A stretch of DNA of 28,927 nt. Origin: Bacteroidota bacterium (lineage in GTDB: Bacteria > Bacteroidota > Bacteroidia > B-17B0 > B-17BO). The position numbers were made by a program, and so were the translations under genes. How positions within the stretch are numbered: the stretch's first letter is position 1; every line of letters starts with the position of its first letter. The notes beneath the pieces were generated by a model. The model searched no databases. It was given only the letters and a program-made list of their open reading frames with translations, and was not told the origin of the DNA. Below are positions 7,370 to 16,100 of the stretch, in pieces. Where the stretch lies: NCBI GenBank assembly GCA_025356715.1, contig JANXRU010000347.1, forward strand, positions 1 to 28,927. The letters are read 5' to 3'.

Positions 7370-9487
7370 TTACAGTTTTACTAAAGTCTTTGTAAGTGAA
7401 TTGAATAGATGTAAACTGTTGTCAGACGTAGTCAATCTATAAAAATTAGTATTTATTTTTTCTATAGAAATAAAATTGTTTGGCAAAATCCTGATCCCTT
7501 TTTCATCAATAATGCCAATGATATCGCCAATAATATCTTTGTATAATCGCGAATCTAATTTTTCTATTTTCCCATCTTTCATTGAGAAAATTGGGTTCCC
7601 TTCTTTATTAATGAGTTGAGCTTTCCCTGTTTTTGAGACTATTGCGACATTGTTGTCAAAATCTGTTGCTTGTTCAAAATCTGTTGGAGTAATAGCTTTT
7701 AATTTGCGATCTATAAAGCCATATTTAGCGTTTTTTTGAATTCGAATAATATCACATTTTGCAAAAAACACATTACTATAAGTGCCAAAATTGATGCTAT
7801 ATCTACCATTGACATCAACTAACGCAACTTCTTCATCTAAAACTAATTTAAAATATTTGCCATTTGTATAATAATTGGTTTCATAAGCGGCATTGTAATC
7901 ATATTCAATTGCAGTAATAAAACATAGTTCAGAGGCGTTGTAGAATCCGTATAACCCATTTTTTACAACTAAGTAAATTCCATTTTGACAGTAAGTGACA
8001 TAATCAAATGTTGGAGCTAAAACAATCGTTTCATCCACTCGCATTAATCCATACTTATTGTTTGTTTTAACGAGGACAATGTTATTTGTGTCAACATCTG
8101 AAATCCAATCCCATTGTGCTTTTAAGGCAATATTAGTTGTACTTACTAAGCCGTAATGTGTCGATAAATAATAGGCAAATCCATTTTTAAAGTTGCCTAA
8201 TTTGGAGTAAGTAAAAGGAATGATGGTTTCTCCTTTTGCATTGATGGCACCATAATTATTTTTTAATTTACAAACAAACAAATTATCCGATGATTCATTA
8301 ATATCTTCGTAACCTTTTGATATCAATTGCTCCGATCGATTAACTAAATAAAATTTATTTTCTTTTTTTATAATGGCAATTCCATTGATATAATTTTCTG
8401 TTTCCTCAAAATAAAAATCGGATGTTTTAACGCCTTCTTTATTAATATAAAAGCAGCTATCATTTTTGCAAACCGCCGCAAATCCTTCACTGAAAATATT
8501 AGCATCGTCAAATTGCGGTTTAATAATCCAATGTCCAAGCGTATCGATATAGCCATATTTTTCATCTGTGTTTTTACATGGCATTAAGAGTTGTTGAGCC
8601 AATGAAATTTCTTTGATTAAGGTTTCATTATATGGATAATCTGGATATTGATTTAAAAAATGAGATAATTCTTCTTTCGAGTAATTCTTTACAGATAAGC
8701 TGTATAAGCTTTTCCACGCTTGTTCTTTGGTTTGTGTTGTGCTATATTTTTCTATAAATTGATAGAGGCTATCTGCTTGATGTAATTGTTTTGTGAGTTC
8801 GAATAAACTGATTTCTGCCTCTATTTTATGAGGATTATTGGAATAGTTTTTTAAAAATAATTTTAATATTTTGCTGTCACTGGGGTTTGATTTTTCTTTA
8901 TACTGTAAATTAAAAAAGTCAAGAGTTGCTTGTTTATATAATTCTGTTTGTGGATAATTTAATAAAAAAACTGTAATACTATCACTTATTTGATAGGCGG
9001 AGTAGCCTTTATATATAAGCGAATCACGTATGGTATAACAACTTAATTTCAATTCATCTGAAGCAAAATCATAGTGTTGTAAAAACGTGTTGTAAGAATT
9101 GATAGAATGTAAAAGATGGTATTTGTCAAACCCTTTGACGCTAATTTTTTCTGCTAAAACTGAAATAGAATTTTTGTTAATATGAAAATCAGAATAGGTG
9201 ATTGTATCAATAAAATGTAATCTGCAAGAAGCAATGTATTTAGCGGCGCTATCTATATTTGAGAAAGGATTATCGGTTCTAACATATATATTCGCTAATC
9301 CAAAACTTCCAGCAGCGGGGAATTTTTTTAGGGTTTTATAAAATAATTGTTTAGCCTTGAAGTAATCATAAATGCTAAGAGCTTCATAACCTTTTTGAAT
9401 GTTGCTCGCTAATATGGACGAACTAACAAATAATAAAAATATGTATTTTATTTTTTTCACTTTAGCGCATAAAATTATACATTGCAC
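7370..9487 (-). CDS. Exported WG-repeat protein with TPR-like N-terminal region
   Basis: The protein is 705 residues from the ATG at 9487. A GTG at 9460 would give a cleaner signal peptide beginning VKKIKYIFLLF and is an equally good start. After the signal, residues about 30-300 are helical and TPR-like (KGYEALSIYDYFKAKQLFYKTLKKF and similar pairs). From about 305 to the end are WG-type repeats, best seen in YGYIDTLGHWIIKPQFDDANIFSEGFAAV: each has G-(Y/L)-I-D near the start, a P-x-F-D turn and F-x-x-G-x-A-x-V. Later repeats are degenerate. WG repeats are thought to form beta structures for protein contacts; the function here is unknown. The gene ends 13 bp from the convergent amidase gene with no terminator between them. 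Confidence 0.87.
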   Translation of the reverse strand: MQCIILCAKVKKIKYIFLLFVSSSILASNIQKGYEALSIYDYFKAKQLFYKTLKKFPAAGSFGLANIYVRTDNPFSNIDSAAKYIASCRLHFIDTITYSDFHINKNSISVLAEKISVKGFDKYHLLHSINSYNTFLQHYDFASDELKLSCYTIRDSLIYKGYSAYQISDSITVFLLNYPQTELYKQATLDFFNLQYKEKSNPSDSKILKLFLKNYSNNPHKIEAEISLFELTKQLHQADSLYQFIEKYSTTQTKEQAWKSLYSLSVKNYSKEELSHFLNQYPDYPYNETLIKEISLAQQLLMPCKNTDEKYGYIDTLGHWIIKPQFDDANIFSEGFAAVCKNDSCFYINKEGVKTSDFYFEETENYINGIAIIKKENKFYLVNRSEQLISKGYEDINESSDNLFVCKLKNNYGAINAKGETIIPFTYSKLGNFKNGFAYYLSTHYGLVSTTNIALKAQWDWISDVDTNNIVLVKTNNKYGLMRVDETIVLAPTFDYVTYCQNGIYLVVKNGLYGFYNASELCFITAIEYDYNAAYETNYYTNGKYFKLVLDEEVALVDVNGRYSINFGTYSNVFFAKCDIIRIQKNAKYGFIDRKLKAITPTDFEQATDFDNNVAIVSKTGKAQLINKEGNPIFSMKDGKIEKLDSRLYKDIIGDIIGIIDEKGIRILPNNFISIEKINTNFYRLTTSDNSLHLFNSLTKTLVKL

Positions 9488-9515
9488 TCATAAATTTTAG
9501 TAGTAAAAACAAAAG

Positions 9516-9707
9516 ATGTTCACAACTGGTAACCTTATATTCACACTTGTATTTTTTGTTGTTTTTGTTGTTGGAATGATTTGGGCTTACAATAAGGACG
9601 CCTTTTCTAACAAAATCCACTTTAAAGGCGCATCTAAAACCCTTTTAGTGATAGGAATACTATTATTGGTGCTATTTTTAATTGTTAAATTTCGTCACCT
9701 CCGTTAA
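9516..9707 (+). CDS. Conserved small two-helix membrane protein, 63 aa
   Basis: Two hydrophobic helices (about residues 5-24 and 42-58) flank a basic loop containing YNKDAFSNKIHFKG. The last residues KFRHLR are basic. The pattern resembles a small membrane protein that I recall as widespread in flavobacteria, without assigned function. It lies in the gap between the divergent WG-repeat gene and the 9765 gene. The compact helix-loop-helix plan and good fit of the frame argue for a real gene. Confidence 0.72.
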   Translation: MFTTGNLIFTLVFFVVFVVGMIWAYNKDAFSNKIHFKGASKTLLVIGILLLVLFLIVKFRHLR

Positions 9708-9764
9708 AGTTACTTGCATTTTCACTAACTTTATTTTCTTAATAACAAAATTTAATATACCATC

Positions 9765-10562
9765 ATGAAACAATTTATTTCTATTCTTACTTTAATTAGC
9801 GCTTCGCTGGCTGTGAAATCTAGCGTACTAGTAGTTGAAGGTAAGTTTCAAAACAAAAATATTTATATCCAAAATGCATTTGGCAGTAATGGAATTGGTT
9901 TTTGTACAACAGAAATAAAAGTTAACGGAAAAATCACAACTGATGAAATAAATTCTAGTGCCTTTGAAATTGATCTATCTTCTTTAAACATTAAAAATGG
10001 TGATAAAGTAACTATTGAAATTTCTCATAAAAATGATTGTACGCCTCTAGTATTAAATCCAGAAGTCTTAAAGCCTCACCCTACTTATGAAATTGTAAGT
10101 ATGAATATTAATAGTGCGGGTGTTTTAAAATGGACATCTATAAACGAAAGTGGAGCGTTGCCTTATATTATTGAGCAGTTTAAGTGGAATAAATGGGTTT
10201 TTGTTGGAGAAGTTCAAGGAATGGGTTATCCATCAAGTCATGATTATTCTTTTCAAGTTACAACACATAGCGGAGAAAATAAATTCAGGGTTAAGCAAGT
10301 TGGTCTTGGATCTGGTTCAACTGGTTCAAAGTATTCAAATTCTGTTATTCTTAATTCAATGATAGATAAGCCTAATTACGCATTAAGTAAAAATTCTAAA
10401 TCTGTTCAATACTCTATTGAAACAGCGTTTGAAATTTATGATGCCTTTGGAAATATTGTAAAAAAAGGGTTTTCAAACGAAACAAATATTGAAAATCTGC
10501 CTAAAGGAAAATATTATTTATGTTACGATAATCAATTATCAGAGTTTGATAAGAAAAAATAA
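9765..10562 (+). CDS. Secreted hypothetical protein with sorting-domain-like C-terminus, 265 aa
   Basis: A signal peptide covers about residues 1-19. The mature protein is beta-rich, with two Cys in the first half (FCTTEI and NDCTPL) that could form a disulfide, then a region resembling an Fn3-like strand pattern (LKWTSINES, PYIIEQF, KFRVKQV). The last 45 residues (FEIYDAFGNIVKKG, then LPKGKYYLCYDN) look like a shortened type A T9SS sorting domain, although the usual YPNP start is replaced by NYALSKNSKS. I do not recognise a specific family. A strong terminator follows. Confidence 0.75.
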   Translation: MKQFISILTLISASLAVKSSVLVVEGKFQNKNIYIQNAFGSNGIGFCTTEIKVNGKITTDEINSSAFEIDLSSLNIKNGDKVTIEISHKNDCTPLVLNPEVLKPHPTYEIVSMNINSAGVLKWTSINESGALPYIIEQFKWNKWVFVGEVQGMGYPSSHDYSFQVTTHSGENKFRVKQVGLGSGSTGSKYSNSVILNSMIDKPNYALSKNSKSVQYSIETAFEIYDAFGNIVKKGFSNETNIENLPKGKYYLCYDNQLSEFDKKK

Positions 10563-10583
10563 GTTTTAATAATTTTATTAATC

Positions 10584-10617
10584 AAATCCATTCTTATCTT
10601 TAGAGTGGATTTTTTTA
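10584..10617 (+). terminator. Intrinsic terminator
   Basis: Arms AAATCCATTCT (10584-10594) and AGAGTGGATTT (10602-10612) pair over 11 bp with one G-U pair and a 7-base loop, followed by a T run. It closes the 9765 gene. Confidence 0.88.
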
Positions 10618-10636
10618 TTGATTATTTTTAATAAAG

Positions 10637-10666
10637 CTGATTACAATTATTTAATACTTAAATTTG
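10637..10666 (+). promoter_or_regulatory. Candidate promoter of the glycosyltransferase operon
   Basis: TAAATTTG at 10659-10666 is a perfect TAnnTTTG box. Nineteen bp upstream is CTG (10637-10639), two of three matches to the TTG box. The start codon lies only 11 bases after the box, so the transcript would have a very short leader. Confidence 0.55.
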
Positions 10667-10676
10667 ACTTTCTTTT

Positions 10677-11891
10677 ATGTCGAATTTAGAACCTCAACAA
10701 CAAATTATTAAGCAGCAATTTAAGCGTTTAAATTGTTGCGTTCTTATCCCAACATTTAATAATTTTCTAACTATTGAGTCAGTAATAAATTCCACGTTAG
10801 AATATTGTGATGATGTTATTTTAGTAAATGATGGTTGTACCGATTCTACTTCTGAAATACTTAAAAAATATCCACAAATCACTGTCGTTACTCATCTTGC
10901 AAATAAAGGAAAAGGATTAGCTCTTCGTCATGGTTTTTCAAAGGCAGTCGAAAAAGGATTTGAATACGTTATTAGTATTGATAGTGACGGCCAGCATTTC
11001 CCAAAAGATTTCGTTATTTTTTTAAATAAAATAGAAGAGCAGCCCGAAAGCCTCGTTATTGGCGCTAGAAATATGGCTGTAGAAAATGTTCCTAATAAAA
11101 GTAATTTTGGAAACAGAGTCAGTAATTTTTGGTACAAAGTAGAAACAGGAATTTCATTAACTGATACACAAAGTGGATTTAGATTGTATCCAGTTCAAAA
11201 ACTCAAAAAAATCTGGTTTTTTACAACAAAGTTTGAATTTGAAATTGAGGTTATAGTCAAGGCAGCATGGCGTGGAATTCCAGTTATTAATGTGCCAGTT
11301 AGCGTTTATTATGCACCACAAAACGAGCGTGTTTCTCACTTTAATGCAAGAAGAGACAGCACTAGAATTAGTTTTTTAAATACATATTTAGTAATACTAG
11401 CAGCTCTTTTTTGGAGACCGGTAATGCTGCTTCGAAAACTAACCTTCACTAATTTAAAAAAAGTTTGGAAAGAAGAAGCTTTTGCTTCACATGAAAGTGC
11501 AACTAAAAAGGCTATTTCAGTTGGTGTTGGTTTGTTTTTTGGAATTGTACCTATTTGGGGTTTTCAGTTCGCATTGGCAATTTTTACTGCCATCTTTTTT
11601 AAATTAAATAAAATCATTGTTGGCCTAACAGCTCAAATTAGCATACCTCCTTTTATTCCATTTGTTCTTTTTGCCAGCGTAAAAACTGGTGAACTAGTTT
11701 TGAGTGAAAAAGTTGATATTAGTTTTAGTAGCTTGCATTCTATCGAATCATTATCAAAAAATGTATTGGTTTATTATATTGGGGCCACAGTATTGTCATT
11801 GTTAGCAGCTGTCTTGGGGTTTGTTATTACTTTAATTACACTTAAAATTTGCGGTTATAAACAAGTAATTCATGATGACAGTCCCCAATAG
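10677..11891 (+). CDS. Family 2 glycosyltransferase fused to DUF2062 membrane domain
   Basis: Residues about 18-235 are a GT-A fold glycosyltransferase of the polyprenol-phosphate mannosyl/glucosyltransferase type: CVLIPTFNN start, VND with D52, SIDSDGQHF with D102 and D104 as the metal-binding DxD, and TQSGFRLYP. Residues about 265-395 are a DUF2062 domain with hydrophobic segments (VGVGLFFGIVPIWGF and two helices near the end), which anchors it in the inner membrane. The likely reaction is sugar transfer from a nucleotide sugar to a lipid carrier or envelope lipid. GT2-DUF2062 fusions are known in Bacteroidota. The last 20 bases overlap the next gene, so translation is likely coupled. Confidence 0.9.
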   Translation: MSNLEPQQQIIKQQFKRLNCCVLIPTFNNFLTIESVINSTLEYCDDVILVNDGCTDSTSEILKKYPQITVVTHLANKGKGLALRHGFSKAVEKGFEYVISIDSDGQHFPKDFVIFLNKIEEQPESLVIGARNMAVENVPNKSNFGNRVSNFWYKVETGISLTDTQSGFRLYPVQKLKKIWFFTTKFEFEIEVIVKAAWRGIPVINVPVSVYYAPQNERVSHFNARRDSTRISFLNTYLVILAALFWRPVMLLRKLTFTNLKKVWKEEAFASHESATKKAISVGVGLFFGIVPIWGFQFALAIFTAIFFKLNKIIVGLTAQISIPPFIPFVLFASVKTGELVLSEKVDISFSSLHSIESLSKNVLVYYIGATVLSLLAAVLGFVITLITLKICGYKQVIHDDSPQ

Positions 11892-12492
11892 GTATTTCAT
11901 AATTAATAAACCATACAAAATGGTATCTCAATTTATCAGTCCTGATAATGTGAATTTATTAGGGGCAATTGATTACGATTTTCCGGAAGGGATACATGCC
12001 ATTGGCCGATTAGACAACAACTCTGAAGGTTTATTAATTTTAACGACTAACAAAAGAGTAACTGCTTTATTATTTCAAAGTGAAAAACCTCACAAACGTA
12101 AATATTTAGTACAAGTTGAAAAAGTAGTTAATGAAGAACGGCTTCATCAACTTCGTACTGGTGTTACAATTCGCATAAAGGGCGGTGGAGATTATATAAC
12201 AACGCCATGTGATGTTCAGATTGTAGAAAAACCGATTGATTTATTTTCTCGTACTCATGAATTCCGACAAGACTTACCACACTCTTGGCTTACTATCACT
12301 TTAACGGAAGGAAAGTATCACCAAATACGAAAAATGGTTTCTGTTGTTTATCATCATTGCAAAAGATTAATTAGAGTTTCCATTGAAGATTTAGAGCTTG
12401 GTGATTTGCAACCTGGACAAGTAAGAGAAATTCCCGAAGCAGAATTTTTCGAGAAATTAAAGATTGAAAACTGGAGAAATCCTGTAGATTAA
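11872..12492 (+). CDS. rRNA pseudouridine synthase, RsuA/RluE type
   Basis: This 206-residue enzyme converts uridine to pseudouridine in ribosomal RNA. It begins almost directly with the catalytic fold (FIINKPYKMVSQF) and has the family signature AIGRLDNNSEGLLILT, with D48 as the catalytic Asp, then KRKYLVQV and GKYHQIRKM. There is no S4 RNA-binding domain, and with its length this fits the RluE branch, which acts on 23S rRNA; the exact position is inferred. Two start codons in tandem (11872, 11875) lie inside the preceding glycosyltransferase gene. The functional link with the glycosyltransferase is not obvious. Confidence 0.92.
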   Translation: MMTVPNRYFIINKPYKMVSQFISPDNVNLLGAIDYDFPEGIHAIGRLDNNSEGLLILTTNKRVTALLFQSEKPHKRKYLVQVEKVVNEERLHQLRTGVTIRIKGGGDYITTPCDVQIVEKPIDLFSRTHEFRQDLPHSWLTITLTEGKYHQIRKMVSVVYHHCKRLIRVSIEDLELGDLQPGQVREIPEAEFFEKLKIENWRNPVD

Positions 12493-12542
12493 TACGCCAA
12501 AGTTTAAAAACATTTATTTTCAATTTTACAATCATAAAAAGT

Positions 12543-12612
12543 GGTGAAATCGCTATTATTTCTTGTGAAATAGATGGTTTATTGAGTAAAAATTTTTCTA
12601 GCTTATTTCACC
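12543..12612 (+). promoter_or_regulatory. Possible mutually exclusive hairpins in the leader region of the first giant module
   Basis: GGTGAAAT (12543-12550) can pair with ATTTCACC (12605-12612). GTGAAATA (12565-12572) can pair with TATTTCAC (12604-12611). Both matches are perfect over 8 bases and compete for the same right arm. The right arm also lies beside ACTT, which continues the first pairing after a bulge. The three GTGAAAT-type half-sites could instead be a repressor operator. Confidence 0.35.
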
Positions 12613-12651
12613 TACTTATTTTGCAAAATCAAATAAAAATATTCCAATTTT

Positions 12652-12684
12652 TTGTTAAAGTTGGCATAAATTATGTTAATTTTA
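12652..12684 (+). promoter_or_regulatory. Candidate promoter of the first small-plus-giant module
   Basis: TTG at 12652-12654 and TAATTTTA at 12677-12684 (seven of eight to TAnnTTTG) are separated by 22 bp, within the range seen for flavobacterial promoters. A transcript from here would have a leader of about 60 bases before the 12752 gene and would not include the upstream hairpins. Weak evidence. Confidence 0.35.
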
Positions 12685-12751
12685 TAATGCGTGAAGAAAA
12701 AGACAAAATCAATTTAGTTAATCTAAAACGCAATTTTATTTAAAATATTAA

Positions 12752-13141
12752 ATGCTTATGAAAAAAAAATGTTTATTAAGTTTTATGTTGTTTGTTTGCT
12801 TGTTAAGCAAAGCACAGCAGACAGTTAGTGGTAGTTTCAAAATAATTAATTCTACCAATAAGGATAAAGAATCATTCTACGTTTCTTCTATCGAAAACGC
12901 AGAGATGGAAGTTTATCGTTTAAAGAACAAAGAAGTTACGTTGCATTTTGAAAATGGGTTTGATTGTGTTTTGATGTCTGCAAAAGAATTGTATTTGATT
13001 AATGATAAAATTAATCCTTCTCTATACAATGATTTGAATGTAATGGATGATATTTCTTTAACTACTTTTTTTATTACAGACAGTGGATTGATTAAAGCTA
13101 AACTTTCTCAAGTTGGAAAACGAGCCTCAGTTAGTCATTAA
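12752..13141 (+). CDS. Small secreted protein, 129 aa, partner of first giant gene
   Basis: I do not recognise a family. A signal peptide covers residues 1 to about 21 (MLMKKK, hydrophobic core, SKA-QQ). The mature part starts with a strand-rich stretch (QTVSGSFKIINSTNK), continues with EMEVYRLKNKEVTLHFENGF, has one Cys (FDCVLM) and a helical-looking middle (SAKELYLINDKI). A second in-frame ATG three codons in (12758) would begin MKKKC and is an equally likely start. The gene ends 41 bp before the first giant adhesin gene on the same strand, so cotranscription is likely. The same layout (small secreted protein, then giant) recurs at 18299-18872. Confidence 0.75.
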   Translation: MLMKKKCLLSFMLFVCLLSKAQQTVSGSFKIINSTNKDKESFYVSSIENAEMEVYRLKNKEVTLHFENGFDCVLMSAKELYLINDKINPSLYNDLNVMDDISLTTFFITDSGLIKAKLSQVGKRASVSH

Positions 13142-13182
13142 TTATTCGCGGCAATTTTAATATACATTACAAAATAAAAAAT

Positions 13183-16100
13183 ATGAAAAAAATAATACTT
13201 TCAATAGTTTTAGTTTTAATAACAACAACTTTCTTTGCTCAAGTACCAGCTAATAATACTTGTGCAACCGCTCAAAACATAGGAACGTTAGGCGCACCTG
13301 GCCCTTGTGGAGCTGGCATTGTTTATGGAGCAACATCAAGTATTGCTTCAACTAACGTTAATGCAACTGCTGAAAATCCATATATTTTTACAAGTTGTAC
13401 CCCTAATTTTGGTTTATCTGTTTGGTATCAATTTACTGTGCCTACAAATGGTTTTGGTGTTGTAATTACTCTATCAAATGGGGGAACTTTATCGACTGAT
13501 TTAGCAAATCCAGAAATTGCAGTATTCCAAGGTTCATGTGCTGGATTAGCAAGTGTAGCTTGTTTAAATGGAGCTAGTGGGACTGGCACTTTAAATATTT
13601 CTAATGGTTTAGTGGTTGGTCAAACGTATTATATTAGAATCGCAGGGGCTGATTTAACACAACAGCATACTTTTAATTTAGATGTAAAAGCATACCATGA
13701 TTGTGCTGATTGTTTAAATGCCGCACATTTAACAATTAACCCATTACCAATAAATGGTACATATCAACCAGGTCAAACAGTATCATTTTGTTATCATATT
13801 GATCAGTATACTCAAACAAGTGGTAATTGGCTACATGGCGTACAATTAGCTTTTGGTAATGGATGGGATTTAGCAACGTTAACAACTACTGCCCCGAGCC
13901 CGCTATTGTCAACTGCAGCCGCTTATGCTCCTTCACCATGCACAGGTACAAGTTGTGGAAATTGGGCATACTATCCTGCTGGAATAGCATCTTTAGCAAG
14001 TGGACTTCCTTATCCTGCAGGGTTTTATTTTAATGGAACCTATAGTAGTGTTAATTCTGGAAATGGAAATGGTTCTGGTTGTACATTTTGTCGATCAAGT
14101 GCAGATGGGAATCCAGGAAATAATTTTGGAGATGGTATTGCGAGTGTTACAACCGTTACTCCTGCAGCATCTGATTGGAACTTTTGTTTTACAATACAAG
14201 TGCTTGCTGGTTGCAATCCAGGCGGAGCCCTTACTGTAACAGTAGGTACCACTGGAGATGGTGAATCAGGAGGTTGGTCGAACTCAGGTTGTGCTTCAGA
14301 TGCTCCTGCTAGTTTATCAGCAATTACAGCTTGTTGTCCACCAACCGTTGGAACAACTTCAGCAGTAGCTTGTAATAGTTATTCTAATGCTGTAATTACA
14401 GCAACTTCTGTTATAGGAGTTGCTGGGTCACAAGCTCCTTATATATTTGCTTGGACTGGGCCTTCAGGTGCTATAGCAACAAATACAATACTTGCGGGCA
14501 CAACGAATTCCATAGGAGGACTAGGGGCTGGTGTTTATACGGTTGTTGTTACTGATCAAAATCAATGTTCTCAAGCGACTACTTATACGGTTACTCAACC
14601 AGCTGTTGTTCCCGTAACTGCAAGTGTTACAAATTCAGTTATATGTTCAGGGAACTCAACTACTTTAAGTGGTGGTGGCGCTTCAACCTACACATGGACA
14701 AATGGCGTTAGTAATGCTGTCGCTTTTTCACCTACTACAACAGCTACTTACACAGTCACAGGAACTTCTGTTTCTGGTTGTACAAATACAGCTGTTAAGT
14801 CAGTAACAGTTAACTCATTACCAATTACAGTTGCAAGTACAAATGGAACACTAACTTGTGCTACAACTACAGTTGCATTAAATTCTACTTTAGCTGGGAT
14901 GAATTATACTTGGACTGCCCCTTCAGGTGCTTCAGTAGGATCTGCAAATACTCAATCAACAACGGCATCAGGTACTGCAGGAACTTATACTGTTAAAGTT
15001 GTAAATGCGGCAACAGGTTGTACTTATACGACAACTACTGCAGTGACCCAAAATACCACTGCTCCTACAACGGTTGCAAGTACTACAGGAACATTAACGT
15101 GTTCAAATACAACGGTTGCATTAAACTCTACTTTAGCTGGTATGAATTATACTTGGACTGCCCCTTCGGGTGCTTCAGTAGGATCTGCAAATACTCAATC
15201 AACAACGGCATCAGGTACTGCTGGTACATATACCATTAAGGTTGTTAATCCCGCAAATGGTTGTACTTATACTACTACCGCTGCCGTAACTCAAAACACT
15301 ACAGTTCCTGTAACGGTTGCAAGTACTACAGGAACATTAACTTGTACTACATTAACAGTTGCATTAAATTCTACTTTAGCAGGTATGAATTACACATGGA
15401 CTGCTCCTGCTGGAGGTTCGGTAGGGACACCAAATACACAATCCACTAATGGATCTGGAATTATTGGAACTTATTCAATACATGTGGTTAATCCAGTAAA
15501 TGGATGTTCATATTCAACTACAACATCTGTTACTCAAAATACGGCAACGCCAACGGTTACTATGCCTAGTACAAAAACAATTACTTGTGCATCACCTTCA
15601 GTGACATTAATTGGATCTGCTAATCCTTCAACATGTACTGCTGTTTGGACAGGTGGAGTTTGTGGTGGAGCAACAACATACAGTGCTATTGCATGTTCAC
15701 CTAATACGTATACATTAACGGTTACAAATCCTTTAAATGGTTGTGTTAATTCAGGAACAGTAGATGTGGTTCCTAGTATTGGTATTCCATCTGTAATTGC
15801 TTCTAATTCAGGATCTATTACTTGCGCAGTATTAACCACTACTGTTTCAGCTACAACTACAATGACGCCCGTTTCTTATTCATGGACTGGACCAAGTGCG
15901 GTTGCAGGATCTACAACAGCTAATGGAATTGTTGGCGCAGGTGGAACGTATCAATGTGTGGTTATAAATACATTAACTGGATGTGCATCAACCGTTACTA
16001 CTTTTGTGCCTACTAATACAACTGTACCTGTAACTGTTGCTAGTGTAACAGGAACACTAACCTGCTTAACATCATCAATAGCATTAAGTTCTTCATTAGG

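Noticed and set aside
14000..15839. Alternative-frame ORFs within the first giant gene, some rich in Tyr and Cys
   Set aside because: They are out-of-frame readings of the same repeats, while the long frame carries a signal peptide, recognised domains and a sorting signal.
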